Part shown: positions 38,962-51,925 of the stretch, piece after piece
Position numbering within the stretch: position 1 is the stretch's first letter
How the letters are laid out: each line of letters starts with the position of its first letter
Assembly (NCBI GenBank): GCA_037013685.1
Contig: CM072886.1
Span: forward strand, 69,281,859-69,345,858
Length of the DNA: 64,000 nucleotides
Reading direction: 5' to 3'
Origin: Acridotheres tristis
Taxonomy: Eukaryota; Chordata; Aves; Passeriformes; Sturnidae
Program-made: the position numbers and the translations under genes
The notes under the pieces: generated by a model
Database searches by the model: none
Seen by the model: the letters and a program-made list of their open reading frames with translations, nothing else
What the model was told of the DNA's origin: nothing

Positions 38962-39170
38962 GTGGGCTATAAAGCCTTGCTTTTTCTGACCCTGGTTCCC
39001 ATTACAGGGCCTGATCCTGACCCCTCACCTGCAGGCACATATCCCAGCCCAGCCTTGGCCCCTCCCTGGAAAGGTGTACGGGGCTGTCCTGGTCTCTTCT
39101 CAGCTGCCTTGCTCCTGGGGCTGTGGGACAGATCCTGGCCCCACAAGTGTTCTGACACTAAGCTTTGTGT
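38962..39170. other. GC-rich segment behind a TATA-like box, origin unknown
   Basis: GGGCTATAAAGCC at 38965-38977 is followed by about 170 bp much richer in C and G than its surroundings, then the sequence returns to AT-rich. The contrast and the TATA-like word suggest an inserted LTR fragment or an unnamed repeat, but I could not find matching ends or a target duplication. The long + frame that starts here (to 39459) begins at GTG, not ATG, and has no recognisable domain. Confidence 0.3.
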
Positions 39171-39459
39171 GGCTTATGTTTTCAGTTTTATTTTGGGTAG
39201 TATCTTGTTATTTCACAGTGTGAAGCCATTGTTCACATTTCCTAAGGTCAGTTTTACTCTGGTTGGAGTTCTCGTGCTTTCCCAACTACTCCAGGAATTT
39301 GTTTCCCTGTGCTCAGATCTGAGGCACATGCGTGACCCAGAAAGTGTTCCTGCTCTTCACATTAAAATGTGCACAAAGCTTTTGGTTTTTCTGACTTTTG
39401 CTTTAAAGCACCTTTGCCAAGCCTTTATCTGGTGTGCAGGCCTCTTCCAGCTCTTATAA

Positions 39460-41600
39460 TTACATTTCATAACCTCCTGTACCTGAAATAACTAAAAGCT
39501 CTTTAAAATGTCAAATGATCAGAGTCAAAGCCTGTCAGGAATGGTGCTTGTCAGAAACAAAGCTATCTTCTGATTGCCCTCCACTTTGCTGGCATCCATT
39601 TCTTGCTGATACATAATGAAGCTCTGTTTAAATCCTTGGCAGTGGCCTCCTATTTTTCTTTCCATTTCCCATGAGTTTTGTCTCTGGCTGGGACTTGAAT
39701 AATTCTGTTCTCCAAAGATGTTTTCTGAGCTTGCTTTACCCACAGGATGATGCGTAATTTGGGAATCACTCAGAGCCAAGGAGGCCAACAACTGCTTGGG
39801 TTGTCTGAGGTGGGAACCCATCATCCCAGCCTGTCAAACACCTCCTGTCCCTGTCTGCCTCTTCCTAAAGCACGCACAGCTCCTCACCATCCCATTGCTT
39901 TTGCTTAAGGAGGAGAGCTGCTTATCAGGACAGAGGATCCTCTAAGAGGAGCAGGCTGACCTCGTCTGGTATTGACCCTTGTATGGAGGTTACTTTTGTA
40001 CAATTCACACAATGGGTTTTCCTTTCTGTTGTTTGAACGTGAACAATCCTCCATAGTTTTTAGGTTTTCAGTTCTCTAAGTAATGTCAGTTCTGTATGTG
40101 TGAAGTTTCTTTCCTGGTTTTATGTGTGGGTTACTCAGGTAAGAGGAGTCTGAATTTAGACTTCCTTCCCACAAGTTTCTCTGTGCCTCTGGGGTAGTTA
40201 GGTCACTCTGAGCATGAAACTCTTCCTTCTGCCACTGATAAAAGAAATAGGCAGATTGAGCTCTACAAGATCAAACGAGAGATAAACCCCACTATCAATC
40301 ACTTTCCTTCTTCTAGAAATAGCAATTCATCTGACCTGTCTAGTGCTTTCTAAAGACAGACATTTGTGAGAAAGAGACCCAGCTTCTGCCCAAATCACAG
40401 TACAAAATATGAATGCTGTTAATAAAGGTTTCAAAACTTGGTTTCTCCCTCAGGACTGCTCTTCAGGCTGTTTCCCTGTGGTGAGGTGGTTTTTATGCAT
40501 CTTTGCAAGATCCTGACAGGGGGTTTTTGCTCTAAGAAATGTACTGCCCTCTGCAAACCAAGCCTTTTAAGAAGGTCTGTGCCCTGCTAGTTTAAGCCAG
40601 CACTGCCCTCTTCTGGAGATGACATTAGGCCTTTTCATATAAATGGTTTTTCTGTGGCCTGGCACTGAGTCAGCTACATACTAATTCAACTTCTATATAT
40701 GATGCAAAGCATGTGTGTAGGTCTGCTTAGGTGCTTGAGGACATCAGCATACCAAACTGAAATCATTAATAGTCTGACATCATAGCTTCAGTGGAAACAT
40801 TTGTGTATAAAATCATACGTGTTTATACCAGGCTGAACTGTGTCTCAGTAAATTTTAAATTTTGGGGCAGCTCCTTATTTGATCCCTCACTAGGCTTTGA
40901 TAATGTGCCCACACCGAGCATCTGCTCTTCAGCTGCCTTACAATCTCTAAACTAGTGTCTGTAAGGGTTTCATAGCCCTTCCTTCAGGCAAGGTCACTTT
41001 CACAAAAAGGAATAGGCTGTTATAATTGCTGAGGAAGGGGCTGTGAATCTCAGCTGCCTGGGCAGGAGGAAGCCTGGGTGGGGACAGTGTCTGTGCCTGT
41101 TCCATGTGGGCTGCATGTGTGCTGTAAGCATCTCTGGTGTACTGGACTTGCAGCTGTGGCCATGAGGGGCTTGGTTCCCCTGAGATGCACACATGGGTCT
41201 GAGAGCCAGCAGAAATTGCTGTGAGTTGCACCACTGAAGCCACAGATAATACTTTGTGTAGCTGGTTCTTGTAAAGCCCTTGAATTTTAAGTTACCTATC
41301 AAACTGTGTGTCAATTTTGAGAGCACTTTGTCTTATGGGTTGTGATGTGCTCAACTTGTTGCAAAGGCTGAGAAGCAGAGCTAGATTAACGTTATAACTG
41401 TCACCAAGCCCAGATTTCACTTTAAATATTTTATATTTGTGCATTTGCAGCCTAGAGAAATTTGTACCTCCCTGTAAGTTTTCTGAAAAATATCGTGTGG
41501 GGTATTGAAAAGGAAACTCCAAACCTCATTCAATGAAAGGTACAGTGCTATACCACTCTAGTAATTTCAGCCAAGAATTAGTGCTTTTCAAGAATCAATG
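39460..41600. other. non-coding DNA with two CTCF-like motifs
   Basis: No gene recognised. The notable content is a pair of similar GCCCTCT words at 40544-40555 and 40601-40616, annotated separately. Confidence 0.55.
40544..40616 (-). promoter_or_regulatory. two CTCF-like motifs in the same orientation
   Basis: Read on the minus strand, 40616-40601 gives CCAGAAGAGGGCAGTG, which fits the known CTCF core CCASYAGRKGGCRS at all but one position. A second, weaker one at 40555-40544 shares the AGAGGGCAG core but lacks the CCA part. Both point the same way and lie about 60 bp apart. Such pairs can anchor chromatin loops, but only ChIP data could show binding. Confidence 0.35.
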
Positions 41601-41613
41601 ACAAATGATTTAC

Positions 41614-41725
41614 AGCATCCTTGTAACACTTAATGCATGTTATAATGAGAAAGCTAAGCTAAGTGACTTCTATCAAGTCATTGAGTACCTAATTTATGAA
41701 TATAGGATACCCAGTGTCTAATTGG
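41614..41725 (-). mobile_element. MIR-like ancient SINE relic, minus orientation
   Basis: The order CATCCTTGTAACA, then ATGAGAAAGCTAAGCTAAGTG, then ACTTCTATCAAGTCA and a diverged tail, follows the reverse complement of the MIR/CORE-SINE consensus (GAGGAAACTGAGGC...AAGTGACTTGCCCAAGGTCA). It is highly diverged, as expected for an element active before the amniote radiation. Confidence 0.45.
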
Positions 41726-42344
41726 ATCAGACATTGTGGTTGTTTTGGTGTGACAATCTACTAGGACTGCAAAACAAATAAGAACTAAACTTTGTTGATG
41801 TTCAATAGAGCTCGAAATAGACATTTTTAGACATTCTTTCTTTCTGTGAGCTTCCTAAATTTAGGTACTCCAAGAAGGGTAACTAGAGGAAAACAGAAAA
41901 AGTGGGCTAACTGATTACTTAAACATTACTATGCCACTAGCACAGGAAAACATTGCACAGGTGTATGAAACATATATGTTTTCCTACAATGTGAGAAACT
42001 TACATTCATTTGTAAGTTTTACTTTCTGATTGGTAATGCTTGGGTATTCTGAGGAAGTATGGAAAAGGCTGAAAGTGGGTATTTATCCAAACCAGGGCTC
42101 CAGCTTCTCAATATTTCAGCCACTTTCACTAATTGTCTCTCTGCCCAGCAAGACCTTGGTACGCTCAGATCTTTTCCTTTCAAGCTGTCCACATTTTTAA
42201 GAGAGAAGAGTCTTCTGCAATACCTTTTGAAAATATTCAGCACAAAGTGATTGCCTTTCTGATTTTTCTACAGACAACGAATGCTTGTCTTTTCATTATC
42301 TGTTGTGTGAAAAGACACATACAAGACTTTTCACATTCAACGAC

Positions 42345-42500
42345 AGAAATCTCTACTGCCAGTGTAAATTAGGAGTAACTCAGCCAAAAGCTATGAAGCT
42401 CAACTGGTGTGAAACTGCTCTGAAGAATTGATTCAAGGGCAATTGGAGTTAATGGAAATGTTCCCATTGACTTCCATGTGCTTTGAAGTATGTCATGTGT
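42345..42500. repeat. ancient amniote dispersed repeat
   Basis: Two landmarks common in old amniote repeats occur here: CCAGTGTAAATTAGGAGTAAC (42359-42379) and CCCATTGACTTCCATG (42463-42478). They lie about 85 bp apart, with CAACTGGTGTGAAACTG between. I know this word set as an abundant old repeat in turtle, crocodile and bird genomes but cannot give its name with confidence. Confidence 0.5.
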
Positions 42501-43086
42501 AATGCAGAATAAGTAATGGACTTATGGGTTGATGGTGCTGGTGACAAGAAATGTTCAGAGATAAATTTTAGCATGGGAAAGCAGTTATCCTTAGTCTTTC
42601 TATGGAGTCAAAAGGGAGTAGGCCATTTCTCTTCTGGACTGCTCTTCCTTGTCACAGCTCTTTGAGTCAATAATTAGCATTCACTTCTGCACCAGTTCCA
42701 CCTGTCTGATACCTTCAAAACTCCACTGAATCAGTGATTCTCCCCACCTTTTAATTAATGTTTATTATTTGAATTATTCTTTAATGGCTTTGCTAGCAAT
42801 ACTTTTTAAAACTATTGAAAATCCCATATAAATAGTACCCAAGTACTTTACATAAGATTAGTCATACTGGATGACTACCAGGTACCCACTTCTTATATTA
42901 GGGTCAACAATATTTCAAATAGAATTTTTGGTATTTAGAGATTTGTAAAAAGTTATGCACATATATCAGGAGTCAAGGACTCAGGTACTCCTGAGCACAC
43001 AGAGTTTTCACATAGTATTCAGTTGCTGTGACACCTGCAAGAACAATAAGTTTTGAAAGAAAATAATATCTTTCAGGATTGGAAGT

Positions 43087-43106
43087 GTGTATATATATAT
43101 ATATTA
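43087..43106. repeat. (TA)n microsatellite
   Basis: GTGTATATATATATATATAT: about eight TA units. A small dinucleotide repeat, likely polymorphic. Confidence 0.8.
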
Positions 43107-44088
43107 TTTTTTATGTTTTTTCCTTTTAAAGCTTTCCTTAACAGTAGGCAGTCTAGAAAATATCTACCACAAGTTTCATTTACAAAAGGGCTGTACAACT
43201 CTGAGCTAAGGAAGACATTGAAAAAATGAACAAGGCAACACTTCAGAGAGCATGAGCTCTGCACACTAGCTCTGCTCTGTCTGGCAGATTTTTGTTGTGA
43301 TTTGTTGTGATGTTAAGTGTATTTTTCTTTTCATCTGACAGAATAGCATTAATTTTTCGTGGAAGAAATTAATTTCATGTTGGAAGATGAAAAGTTTTCT
43401 GGCTACTCTGTGGCATATTATAATACAGGAAAAAGCTGTGCATATTTTTAAAATTTGTTTGGCCTTCATTATGTCAAGATTTCATAGTGTTTCACGGAGA
43501 TTTTATAATATTTCTGTGGTTATTACAAGCTCTCAATTACTATGGAAATTATAGACTGCTTGAATGTTTGAAGTGAGGCATTTTAGATAATTTCTGGTAT
43601 GTTGGTCCAGTTTCTATGGTAATCTGAATAAGTGTGAATTAATTGCCTGTTTTTGCCGTGGCTTTCTATGGTAATTCCAGACTTCTAATGTTAGAAATGT
43701 ACCAGGTTGCATGTTATACATGTCTTTAGTACTTGTTAACCTACCTCTTAGGATGTTCCAGAGATTACTGCCATCTGAGGGTGTTAACATGAAGAGCTGG
43801 AAGATAATCTTCTTTAAAAAAATCCCTCTGGCCACACTGGCTTTACTTTGCAAGAAGAGCCCAAGAAGAAGTCTATTAAGAAAAGCTTCCCATTACTACT
43901 TTAGAGTCTGGTTGGGACCCATGATCTTTCTTGGGCAGCCATGATTGGCAGGCCATTATTTTTTACTTACCTTTCTCTCCTGCTGTTATTATCAGATGGA
44001 ACTGCTGCCAGTTTCAAAAATTTCTTGGGAAATGTAATGACCAAGCCAATACAAGAGCAACACTGAGATCCTTCTAAACAGGGATTTT

Positions 44089-44168
44089 GGGAGGGGGGAA
44101 AAAAAAGAAAAAAAAAAAGGAAAAGAATAAGAAGTAAATAAAAAAGAGAAGGAAATGCTGAAAAAAAT
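44089..44168. repeat. A/G-rich low-complexity tract
   Basis: About 80 bp of purines: a G-run, then A runs broken by single or paired G. Frames on the minus strand here become phenylalanine- and leucine-rich for this reason only. Confidence 0.85.
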
Positions 44169-45629
44169 GAGAACAATGAAAAATAATCGTTCATACAAAA
44201 TTATTCTTCCACTAGTGTTAACAGCATTCTGGTGGATGATGAAAAGGAATCACTGCACCCTGAATGGGGTGGTGCAGCAGTGAAAAATGGTAATGGTCTT
44301 TCTTAGGGGGCAATTACTGTGTTCAGGATAAGAAGTCATGATCAGTGTAAGGTATCATTTATGGGTGAAGCCTGTACTTCATTTGGTGTTGAGCAATGTG
44401 GTGAGCAGGTGTCTGCTGTTGCGTGCATTACAGGAACATTCAGACTCCCATGCAACTGTGAGCCTCAAAACAGGCACAGGCTCTTCTTTATTTGTTATTC
44501 AGGAGAAAAAATATGAAAAACATGACTATCTAAGCATCTGTCTTTACCACCATGATAGGCAAATAATTATGGATCTGTCATATTAGTCATCATTAGCTAC
44601 ACACAACTCCTACATTAATTAAAGCTATTTAAATTGTAAAGTCTAAGATTTCAGGAAATACCAGTTGAGTTTTTAAATAACAAAATTAAGGTATTTGCCT
44701 GTGCAGGCTTAACTCAATCCCCTTGTGCATGGGCTTTGAGGTCCAGCCTTTGATTACATCATCAAGTAGGTTTGGTGCCAGGGTGGCAGTACTGTCTTTA
44801 TAAGCCAGCTAGTTGATATTTTGTGCTCATACTTTCTTAGTGAGTGGTGCCAGGATTATTTATGATTTTCCAGTCAGACACTGTAGATATGTTAAATTAA
44901 TTAAACTCCTTTTGTCTACAAAGGGAGTGGGGACACCAGCCACCCGACCATTTTCAGAAAAATGACATTTAAGGAAGAAAGGAACTTCATGAAAGTTGAC
45001 AAATTTCCTGTAGTGCTCCTGCTACATCTATACTGTTTTGAAAAATGAAAAGCAAGCAGAAATTAAAAAATGTTAAACAAAATAAAAACATTTTAACATT
45101 TTGGAAGTACTGAAATGAATTGGTTCAGTATTTCAATACAAGCCTGTGAATCTCTTTTGTTTGAGAGCAGTGTATCTTTACACACTGTCTGAAAAGCAAG
45201 AAACACAGAAAATATTAAAATGGTTAAATATCACAGATAATTGCACCAGGAAGTTGTCTTAGATTGAATAAAATGTGTAGATGATTGTAATTGTCTGGAA
45301 AATATCTGTTTTGACTAGCTCTGGAACAGTTTTTTGTTGCATTTCTCATTTGAGCTGATGCGTTAAAACCCCAATTACTTTTGCAGTAAAATGTTAAAGT
45401 AACTGATAGCAGTAGTAGCTTCTCTATTAATCAAAATGAAATTGTGGAAGGATCTTGTCACTGGGCGTATTTATTGATGGGAAACAGCTAATCTAAGGGT
45501 AGGAGAGCATTACAATTTGGCTAATCAAAGTGTAAAAAGATCCAGAGATTAAGTTAGGTAAGTTTTATCTTCAAGTAAAGGGCAATCGATTGTCAGTGAG
45601 CTTTAGAAACTGTTAAATCTGTGGGGTTG

Positions 45630-45644
45630 TGTTTGTTTGTTTGT
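45630..45644. repeat. (GTTT)n microsatellite
   Basis: Three to four GTTT units. Minor simple repeat. Confidence 0.7.
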
Positions 45645-48600
45645 GTTGCTGATGGCAGGGCTCAATAAACTTGCTCTCGGGTGGAGGCATGAATGTGTCA
45701 CTGAACACAATTCTTTAATTTCTACTCTTTCTATCTTGCTCTTTCTCCTCAAATCTTCCTTCCAAAGCTGGACAATGAACACTTGATAGAGTATGGCAAA
45801 GCAAGTAAATGAGTGCTGGGAGTGGTTGTGATTTGAAGTTGAGAGACAGTCTCCAGGCATCCCGTGAGAAAACTGGGGTCTGGAGAAAGGCTTTCTGGAT
45901 CATCAGATCACAGACATCACTGCAGCCTGATTTCTTTCCTTGTGTGACCAATGCTACAAGGCCTCCCTTGTGTCACTGCTCTCCCTAGGCTCTTTCTGAT
46001 GTTTTGTTCAAATAGTTAACAAGTATTTAAAATTATTGTATTTTGAAATTGTTAAGCAAAGTAAGAAAAGGAGGGGAGGGTTCCAAAAGACCCTCAGAGG
46101 AAAAGGACAGAAGGAGATGGCTCACCCAGTTTCACCTGGTGTTTTTACTCCCAAAGACCAGCTGGTAGAAGATGAATGGAATCAACAGTTTCCAAACCAT
46201 CACTGAAGATCTTCTCTGTGGTGGAAGTCCAATTGCTAACCTGTAAAGAGAGAGATTCCTGTGAGGCATCTTTACTGGGTGAATTCAGAAGGGCTATAAA
46301 ACTGCTGAGGAAAGATCATGAAGGGGAAGTGTGTAAAAGGCCAGAGCCACCCCTAGAATTCCCTCATGCTGTGTGCTCCTGACTTCCACATATCCCCTGG
46401 GAGTCTCTATGAGGCCACTAAGTACCAACCACACCTGCCAGATGGGCTGAAACTTTCTACAAAGTCGTTATATACCCACCTCTTCTCTGCAGAATTGTGC
46501 TGGCCTTGGCTGCTCCTTTTGGTATTCTTTAAGGAACATCATCATGCATTGTTCTAACAGGCATCCAGTCCTAACCTTGCAAGAAAAATAAAATGCTTAT
46601 TTAACATCACTATAAAAAGAAAACCAACAACAAATCTAATCTCTGGTTGAAATTTGCTTTGAACTACTTGTCAGTATTTTTACCTTTCTCTTTTAATGGA
46701 TTGCTGATTTTTTTCTGCTTAGGAGGCCTCTTCCTCACATTCCAATTACTTTTGTGTTTGTTGTTAAAGGCATTGCGCTCATTGCCTTTGTCCTTGTAAA
46801 GCTCTCACATTTTAAAACAGCTTTTTCACACCTATTTTTCATTATTCTGCAGGAAAAACAGCCAAAAGAACTGCATGTTTTTGCCTGGGATTAGTTTAAA
46901 GTAGTGACGTACAGAGGCAATGTCACCTCCTTTTCTTCTTAATGATTCTATTCTTTATGGATCAAGGCATCTCATCAATTGCATTTATTACAGCATGGGA
47001 GCCTGTGTGGAATTGTTTGTTCACTGTGGTGGTGAGATTCTTTTCTTTCCCCAGTCCTTCAGCTGTGTAAGGTGTAGGTTGTTCTGACAGGAGGGCATGG
47101 CACAGTACTTTATTGTACCACTTACCATATTTTATAACAGTGACTATTTAATATTTATTTCTGAATAATTGATAGGCGTATTTGTAAGAAGAGATTGTCT
47201 GACCACAAATACATACACTCTAAATGTGATTTGTTCTGCAGAGTGGGAAAGTCTGTGACTCAAAACGTGTGCATGCTTGGGAGTTCTTTAGTGTGGGGCT
47301 GCAAACTACTATAAAACATCGCGAATTGGTTGCAAATTTGTGCTGTGAACAACTGCTGTATTGTTATACTTTATTACTCCTCTTAAGAACAGGGAAAGTA
47401 TATATAGATTGATGATTTATTTTTATACTTAATTTTTAATATTTAGGGGAAACTGAATCAAATTAATATAGTGTGACTTGAAAAAATTCTTAAGGTGACA
47501 CGGTGCTAAAGCCATGAGAACTGCAAGCCCTTTGATTCCTAATCTCAGGATCCATTGCCTTATCTTTCTTGTCTCTATTTTCTACTTCAGGCATAATTCA
47601 GCTAAAATTTATGCCTGTCCTTTCATCATATGCCATCAAAGAGAGGATTTTCTGTGATCTGCTGCCTGTGAATTTTGTCATGATTTGGCTGAGCCTCCCT
47701 AGTGGATGGTGGCCAGACTGTGTTATTTGGACCTAATGTTAAAATTCTGTAGTAGAGCCCTCTTCTTCGAGCTGAATTCACTTCTCCCTTCTTGATGTGG
47801 ATATCGTCAAATGCTCTTTCAGGGACACATCTTTTTTCTAGTGCCTTTCCTGCATCTCAAAGGCAGTGCTGATACATCCTAAAGCACATACATCCTGGCC
47901 TACAGTTTAACCCCTTTGGGAGCTTTGTGGCAGTTGAAATAAAGAACATAGGATTTGCAAAGGAACTTCCCAGGCACAGATATGTGACTTTAAGCAGTGC
48001 AAGCAAACTGCAGGTCCATGGAAATCAACACCTATCTGGATGCAGTGCTCTCTTCATCCTTCTGAAACAATTTCTTCTGTCATTCAATGGATTAAATTAG
48101 TGTCCTTCAGTTCTTCAGTTGGAGGGTTCACTTTCTTTAATGTTTACTTTACAGTTAGTGATACCTTTCCTCTTTCTTAGCATTTTCTGGATTTTTTATT
48201 CCTTAAATCACTGTGGGATTATTATTGCAAAAAGTCTCTAAAAGTCAATGATTTTGTTAAAACAGCTGTCTATTAGGATAATACTGTTTCAAATGGACAA
48301 TCCCAAGAGGAACCCACTCAGCTTTTTGGCCAGGGTTTTTTCTTTTTTTTAAGCTGAGAGTCTCAGTGATACTCAAGGTGAAAATGAGAAGATTACTCTA
48401 TTTACTTGAATAAGAATTGTATGCCAAAAACATACATACCCATGCACTATTAGCAAGCTGGGCACTTATCACAGTTATAAGTTGCTAATTTTGAAGGAAA
48501 TCCTGAAAGAAAACATCCTGATTATTAATGTACTTTGTTCAATGCATTAAAGTAATAAAAACACTGATGTATATTCTGTGATCAGTCACAGGTAGATAGA

Positions 48601-51600
48601 TGCTATAGCTTGATCAGATATTATGTACTCAAGTGAGAAATGTCATCTTCCTCCTTTTCCACAGCCTGGTAGTCACAATGGCTTGGTGGTGTCTTCTGAC
48701 TCTCGTGCTCTTTCAGTATCATTTGAAAAGGGTCTCTCTGTGGTGTCTTAGCTCAGACTTGTCAGAGAGTTATGTTTTTGACTGTAAAACCAGCCTATTA
48801 TTATTGGAAGAAGATTGTGTGAAATAAACATGCGTTCCCAACAAACTGAACAAAATTGCAGTGTTAACCCAGCAGAACATCCCTGGGCCGGTGGAAAGTT
48901 TGTGAGCCGTGTGCCTGCAGTCTCTGCAGCACAGCTTGCACTGCTGCTGATGGAATCACATGCCTGGCAGGAGGGCAGACGTGGTCCTGAAAAACAGCTG
49001 CTTGGAGAAACACATTCTGTCAGTACCTCTTTGTTGCTGTGCAATGCTGTGTCAAGGTTTGAAGGAAAAGAGCATCAAAGAGGTTGTGTAGATGTGGAAG
49101 GTTAGAAACAAGGAAAAAGGTCATGATGGAGGTAAAAATGAGATAATGTTTTAATGGCTTTTGTTAGGAGAGAAAAGAAATGCTCTGTAACATTTGGCTC
49201 ACCATGTGCATAGCCCTGAAAAATACTGGTGGTGTTTTGGAATGAGAAATGAGGGTGCCTATGGGTAAAAACTCCACACTTCTCTTTTGAGAGTAAGCAA
49301 AAGCTGGAAGAATTTTTGGATTAAGTGAACAAACTCTTAAAATGCCTGGAGGCAGGATGTGACTGAAGACATGAATGATCCTCTGCAGTGCACTGATGGG
49401 TGCTTTCACTGCATTTGGACATAGATTTGTATTGCCCATTTTCAGGATTCACTCTATAACTGGGTATTCATGGTATAGGGTCACTGCTCAAAAATGGGAA
49501 GGGCTGGGAGCATAAGATGAGTAAGCAAGAAGAGAGCCCATTAATGCCCACCATCCATTAAGGGGATCTGCTCAGAAGCAAACCCAGCTAATTCAGGGGT
49601 TTTAAGAAAGGTAAATATTCTCAGCAAGGCATTGGCATGCTGGGACCTGGTAACAAGTGAATGTAGGAGGTGGTGTTGCATGTGCTGAAGTACAAGTATA
49701 ATAGACCACTGAGGGACAGGAAAGGGAAGCAGAAAAATATATTTTTCCTTTTCCTGATGGGAAAATGTGAAGGAAACTATGACCAACTTCGCTTCCATTG
49801 TGGCCTATTTCCATACACTTTATGTGGCAGATGATGCAGAAAGAAGAAAAGCTAAGTAATTTAGCATTGTTTTAGTCTATATTCCAATATTCTGTGAGGT
49901 CCTGTATACACCATATAAAGCACTGTTTGCAGTAAACAGTTGTTGAATATGACTGTAGGTATTGTGGCCTGGCAGATATGAGGAATGTTGTGTTGTGTAA
50001 ACACTGATAGAAGGAGATGCGAAATGGGAGAATTTATTGTAGCAAATCTAGGTATTGGTCCCCAGGAAGGAATGAAAGTGCAATCACTAACTGCTGTTCA
50101 TCCCATAAAAATTGATTTTTCTGTCTTTCTATTTGGATGTTCTTATGTAGTATTATATTTTTTAAAATATCGTCCAGGAGTAAAAGAAGAATTGGGATGT
50201 GAACATTTAATCTTTAATCCAAATTCTTGATATAGAGGCAGCGTCTCACCTTTGATTTTCTGAGATTTGTGCTTTCTTTGGACTGCCATATTTTTCTTGC
50301 AATGACATTACCTCAAAAACATGTATTAGAAGTATCTGGTGTTGAGATAAGGGCAGCACAGTGATAGTAGCATAAAGACTATTGACAAACTGGATTACTG
50401 AAAAACCTGCTGATGCTGAAAAATGCTAAATGAAATACAGGATGGGAAACAACAAATGGATCTATTGTATATTATATTCTGGAAATAATTTTTCTTATAA
50501 TTATTTTTGCATTAATCTCTGGATATTGTGGGTCAAAACTGATACTGACTCTCTACTCATATGAGAAGATGAATAATAGCTTTCTGGAATTCATGCTTTT
50601 GTGGGAGGAAGCTGACTGAGCTCTAGAGAAATCAGTGGAGCATCACTGGCCCAAATTAATTTTCTAAAGGAAGTAGTACAAGGTGGATCACTTTAAAAAG
50701 AGACTCGGTCTGCTGGCGCGGACTGTCTACCCAGTGCCTATGCTACTACTAGTAATTTCATTTTCATTTTTATCATTCCATGACGTCAAGTTATTAGAGC
50801 TTTTTCCCTTCCCAATGCTCCTTCTAGGTGATTAATGAAATGAAAATGTTTCTTCTAGGATAATGAGATCCAGCAAAGATGAGTCTGATAAACCAGCAAT
50901 AGCTTCTTCCATCCTTCTCTGGATGGCATTTATCGAGAGTTAGAAGGGAGCCCTTCCAGTTTCTCTCATTTTTTCACAGAGATTTTTACCTCCTAGGCAG
51001 CTGTGAAGAGGCAGCTTTGTGTATTTAGCTACCTGTCCCTGTGCTCTCGAAGGTGATTTGCTATGTTCCACCAAGGGAGGGAGTGGATACATCCAGACCT
51101 CAGCTATTTTTTTGTAAGAACAAGGCAACTGAATTGTACTGTTGCAGAACTGATGAGCACAGCACAACCACCCCAGGAATATAAAGACACTTTCAAACAG
51201 GTGATATTTTTTGTAACTTTCTTGTCTTCCAACAGTCTTTTAAGTACTACTAAACCTTCAATATTTTGGTTGTTTGAGTGTTTGGTTGTTGGCTCTTTAA
51301 TCTCAAAGAGCCCTGGCTGTGTCTTCCTTGCAGTAGGCAAAGAAAAATACAACAATTGAATTGTTTCATTGTTGCCTATTTTTATTTTGCTAACACCCTA
51401 TATTCTGCATAGAGGTCACTGGAGAGTAATTTTCTGTGAGCATAAGAACATCTCTGGAATAAAAGCATTCATAATGTCTGACTAATGAGAGGGTAGCTAA
51501 ATGGCATGAAACGATTTTAAAAAGATAGTATTAAAGAGGCAAAGCCAAGTACCTAGAAACAAAGAAATGTTGGAATTCATGCTCAGCAGAAGCCTTAATT

Positions 51601-51854
51601 TGCTTCCTCTCTATGTAATATGCCTTTTGTTTGCTATTTGGTCAAGTTTTTTCCACAGGTCTCCTGTTTCATCCAGCACACAGGACACTTGGTGCTCATT
51701 CACCAAATACCTTTCAAAGTATTTTTCCACTCCTCCATATATACTCTCCCATAAACATGGATTACTTCCTTTCACCTTGGACTTTTTTAGGGTGCTTGTG
51801 CTGAAATAACCTTCTAGCTTTCAAAGAGAAAAGATTTCAAAATTTCTCCTTTTA

Positions 51855-51925
51855 AGGAGTGGGGATGATAATACCCACTTTTTATAGACTGCAGAGTGAG
51901 ACCTGAAGATTAAAGGCAATAAAAA
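51855..51925 (+). mobile_element. possible MIR-like SINE fragment, plus orientation
   Basis: GTGGGGATGATAATACCCAC, then TTTTTATAGACTGC and GAAGATTAAAGGCAATA, resembles the MIR segment AATGGGGATAATAATACCYAC...TATAGGGTTG...GAGGATTAAATGAGATA. About 70 bp are alignable by eye. The resemblance is good at the start and weak after it. Confidence 0.35.

Larger units (their letters stand above)
42501..51850. other. non-coding DNA, no gene seen
   Basis: No gene or young transposon recognised over about 9 kb. It contains minor simple repeats (TA at 43.09 kb, A/G-rich at 44.09 kb, GTTT at 45.63 kb, and an exact 10-bp tandem TTTGTTGTGA at 43291-43310). Open frames are short and on both strands, as expected by chance. 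Confidence 0.55.

Noticed and set aside
38962..39459. 165-codon plus-strand open frame, the longest in the window
   Set aside because: It begins at GTG on a TATA-like word, the first ATG is far inside, half of it is a GC-rich block and the rest T-rich hydrophobic sequence, and no domain is recognisable.
46313..46592. TATAAA at 46.3 kb and AATAAA at 46.6 kb as another LTR
   Set aside because: The spacing is LTR-like, but I could not find TG...CA ends with a target duplication, and both words are common in AT-rich DNA.
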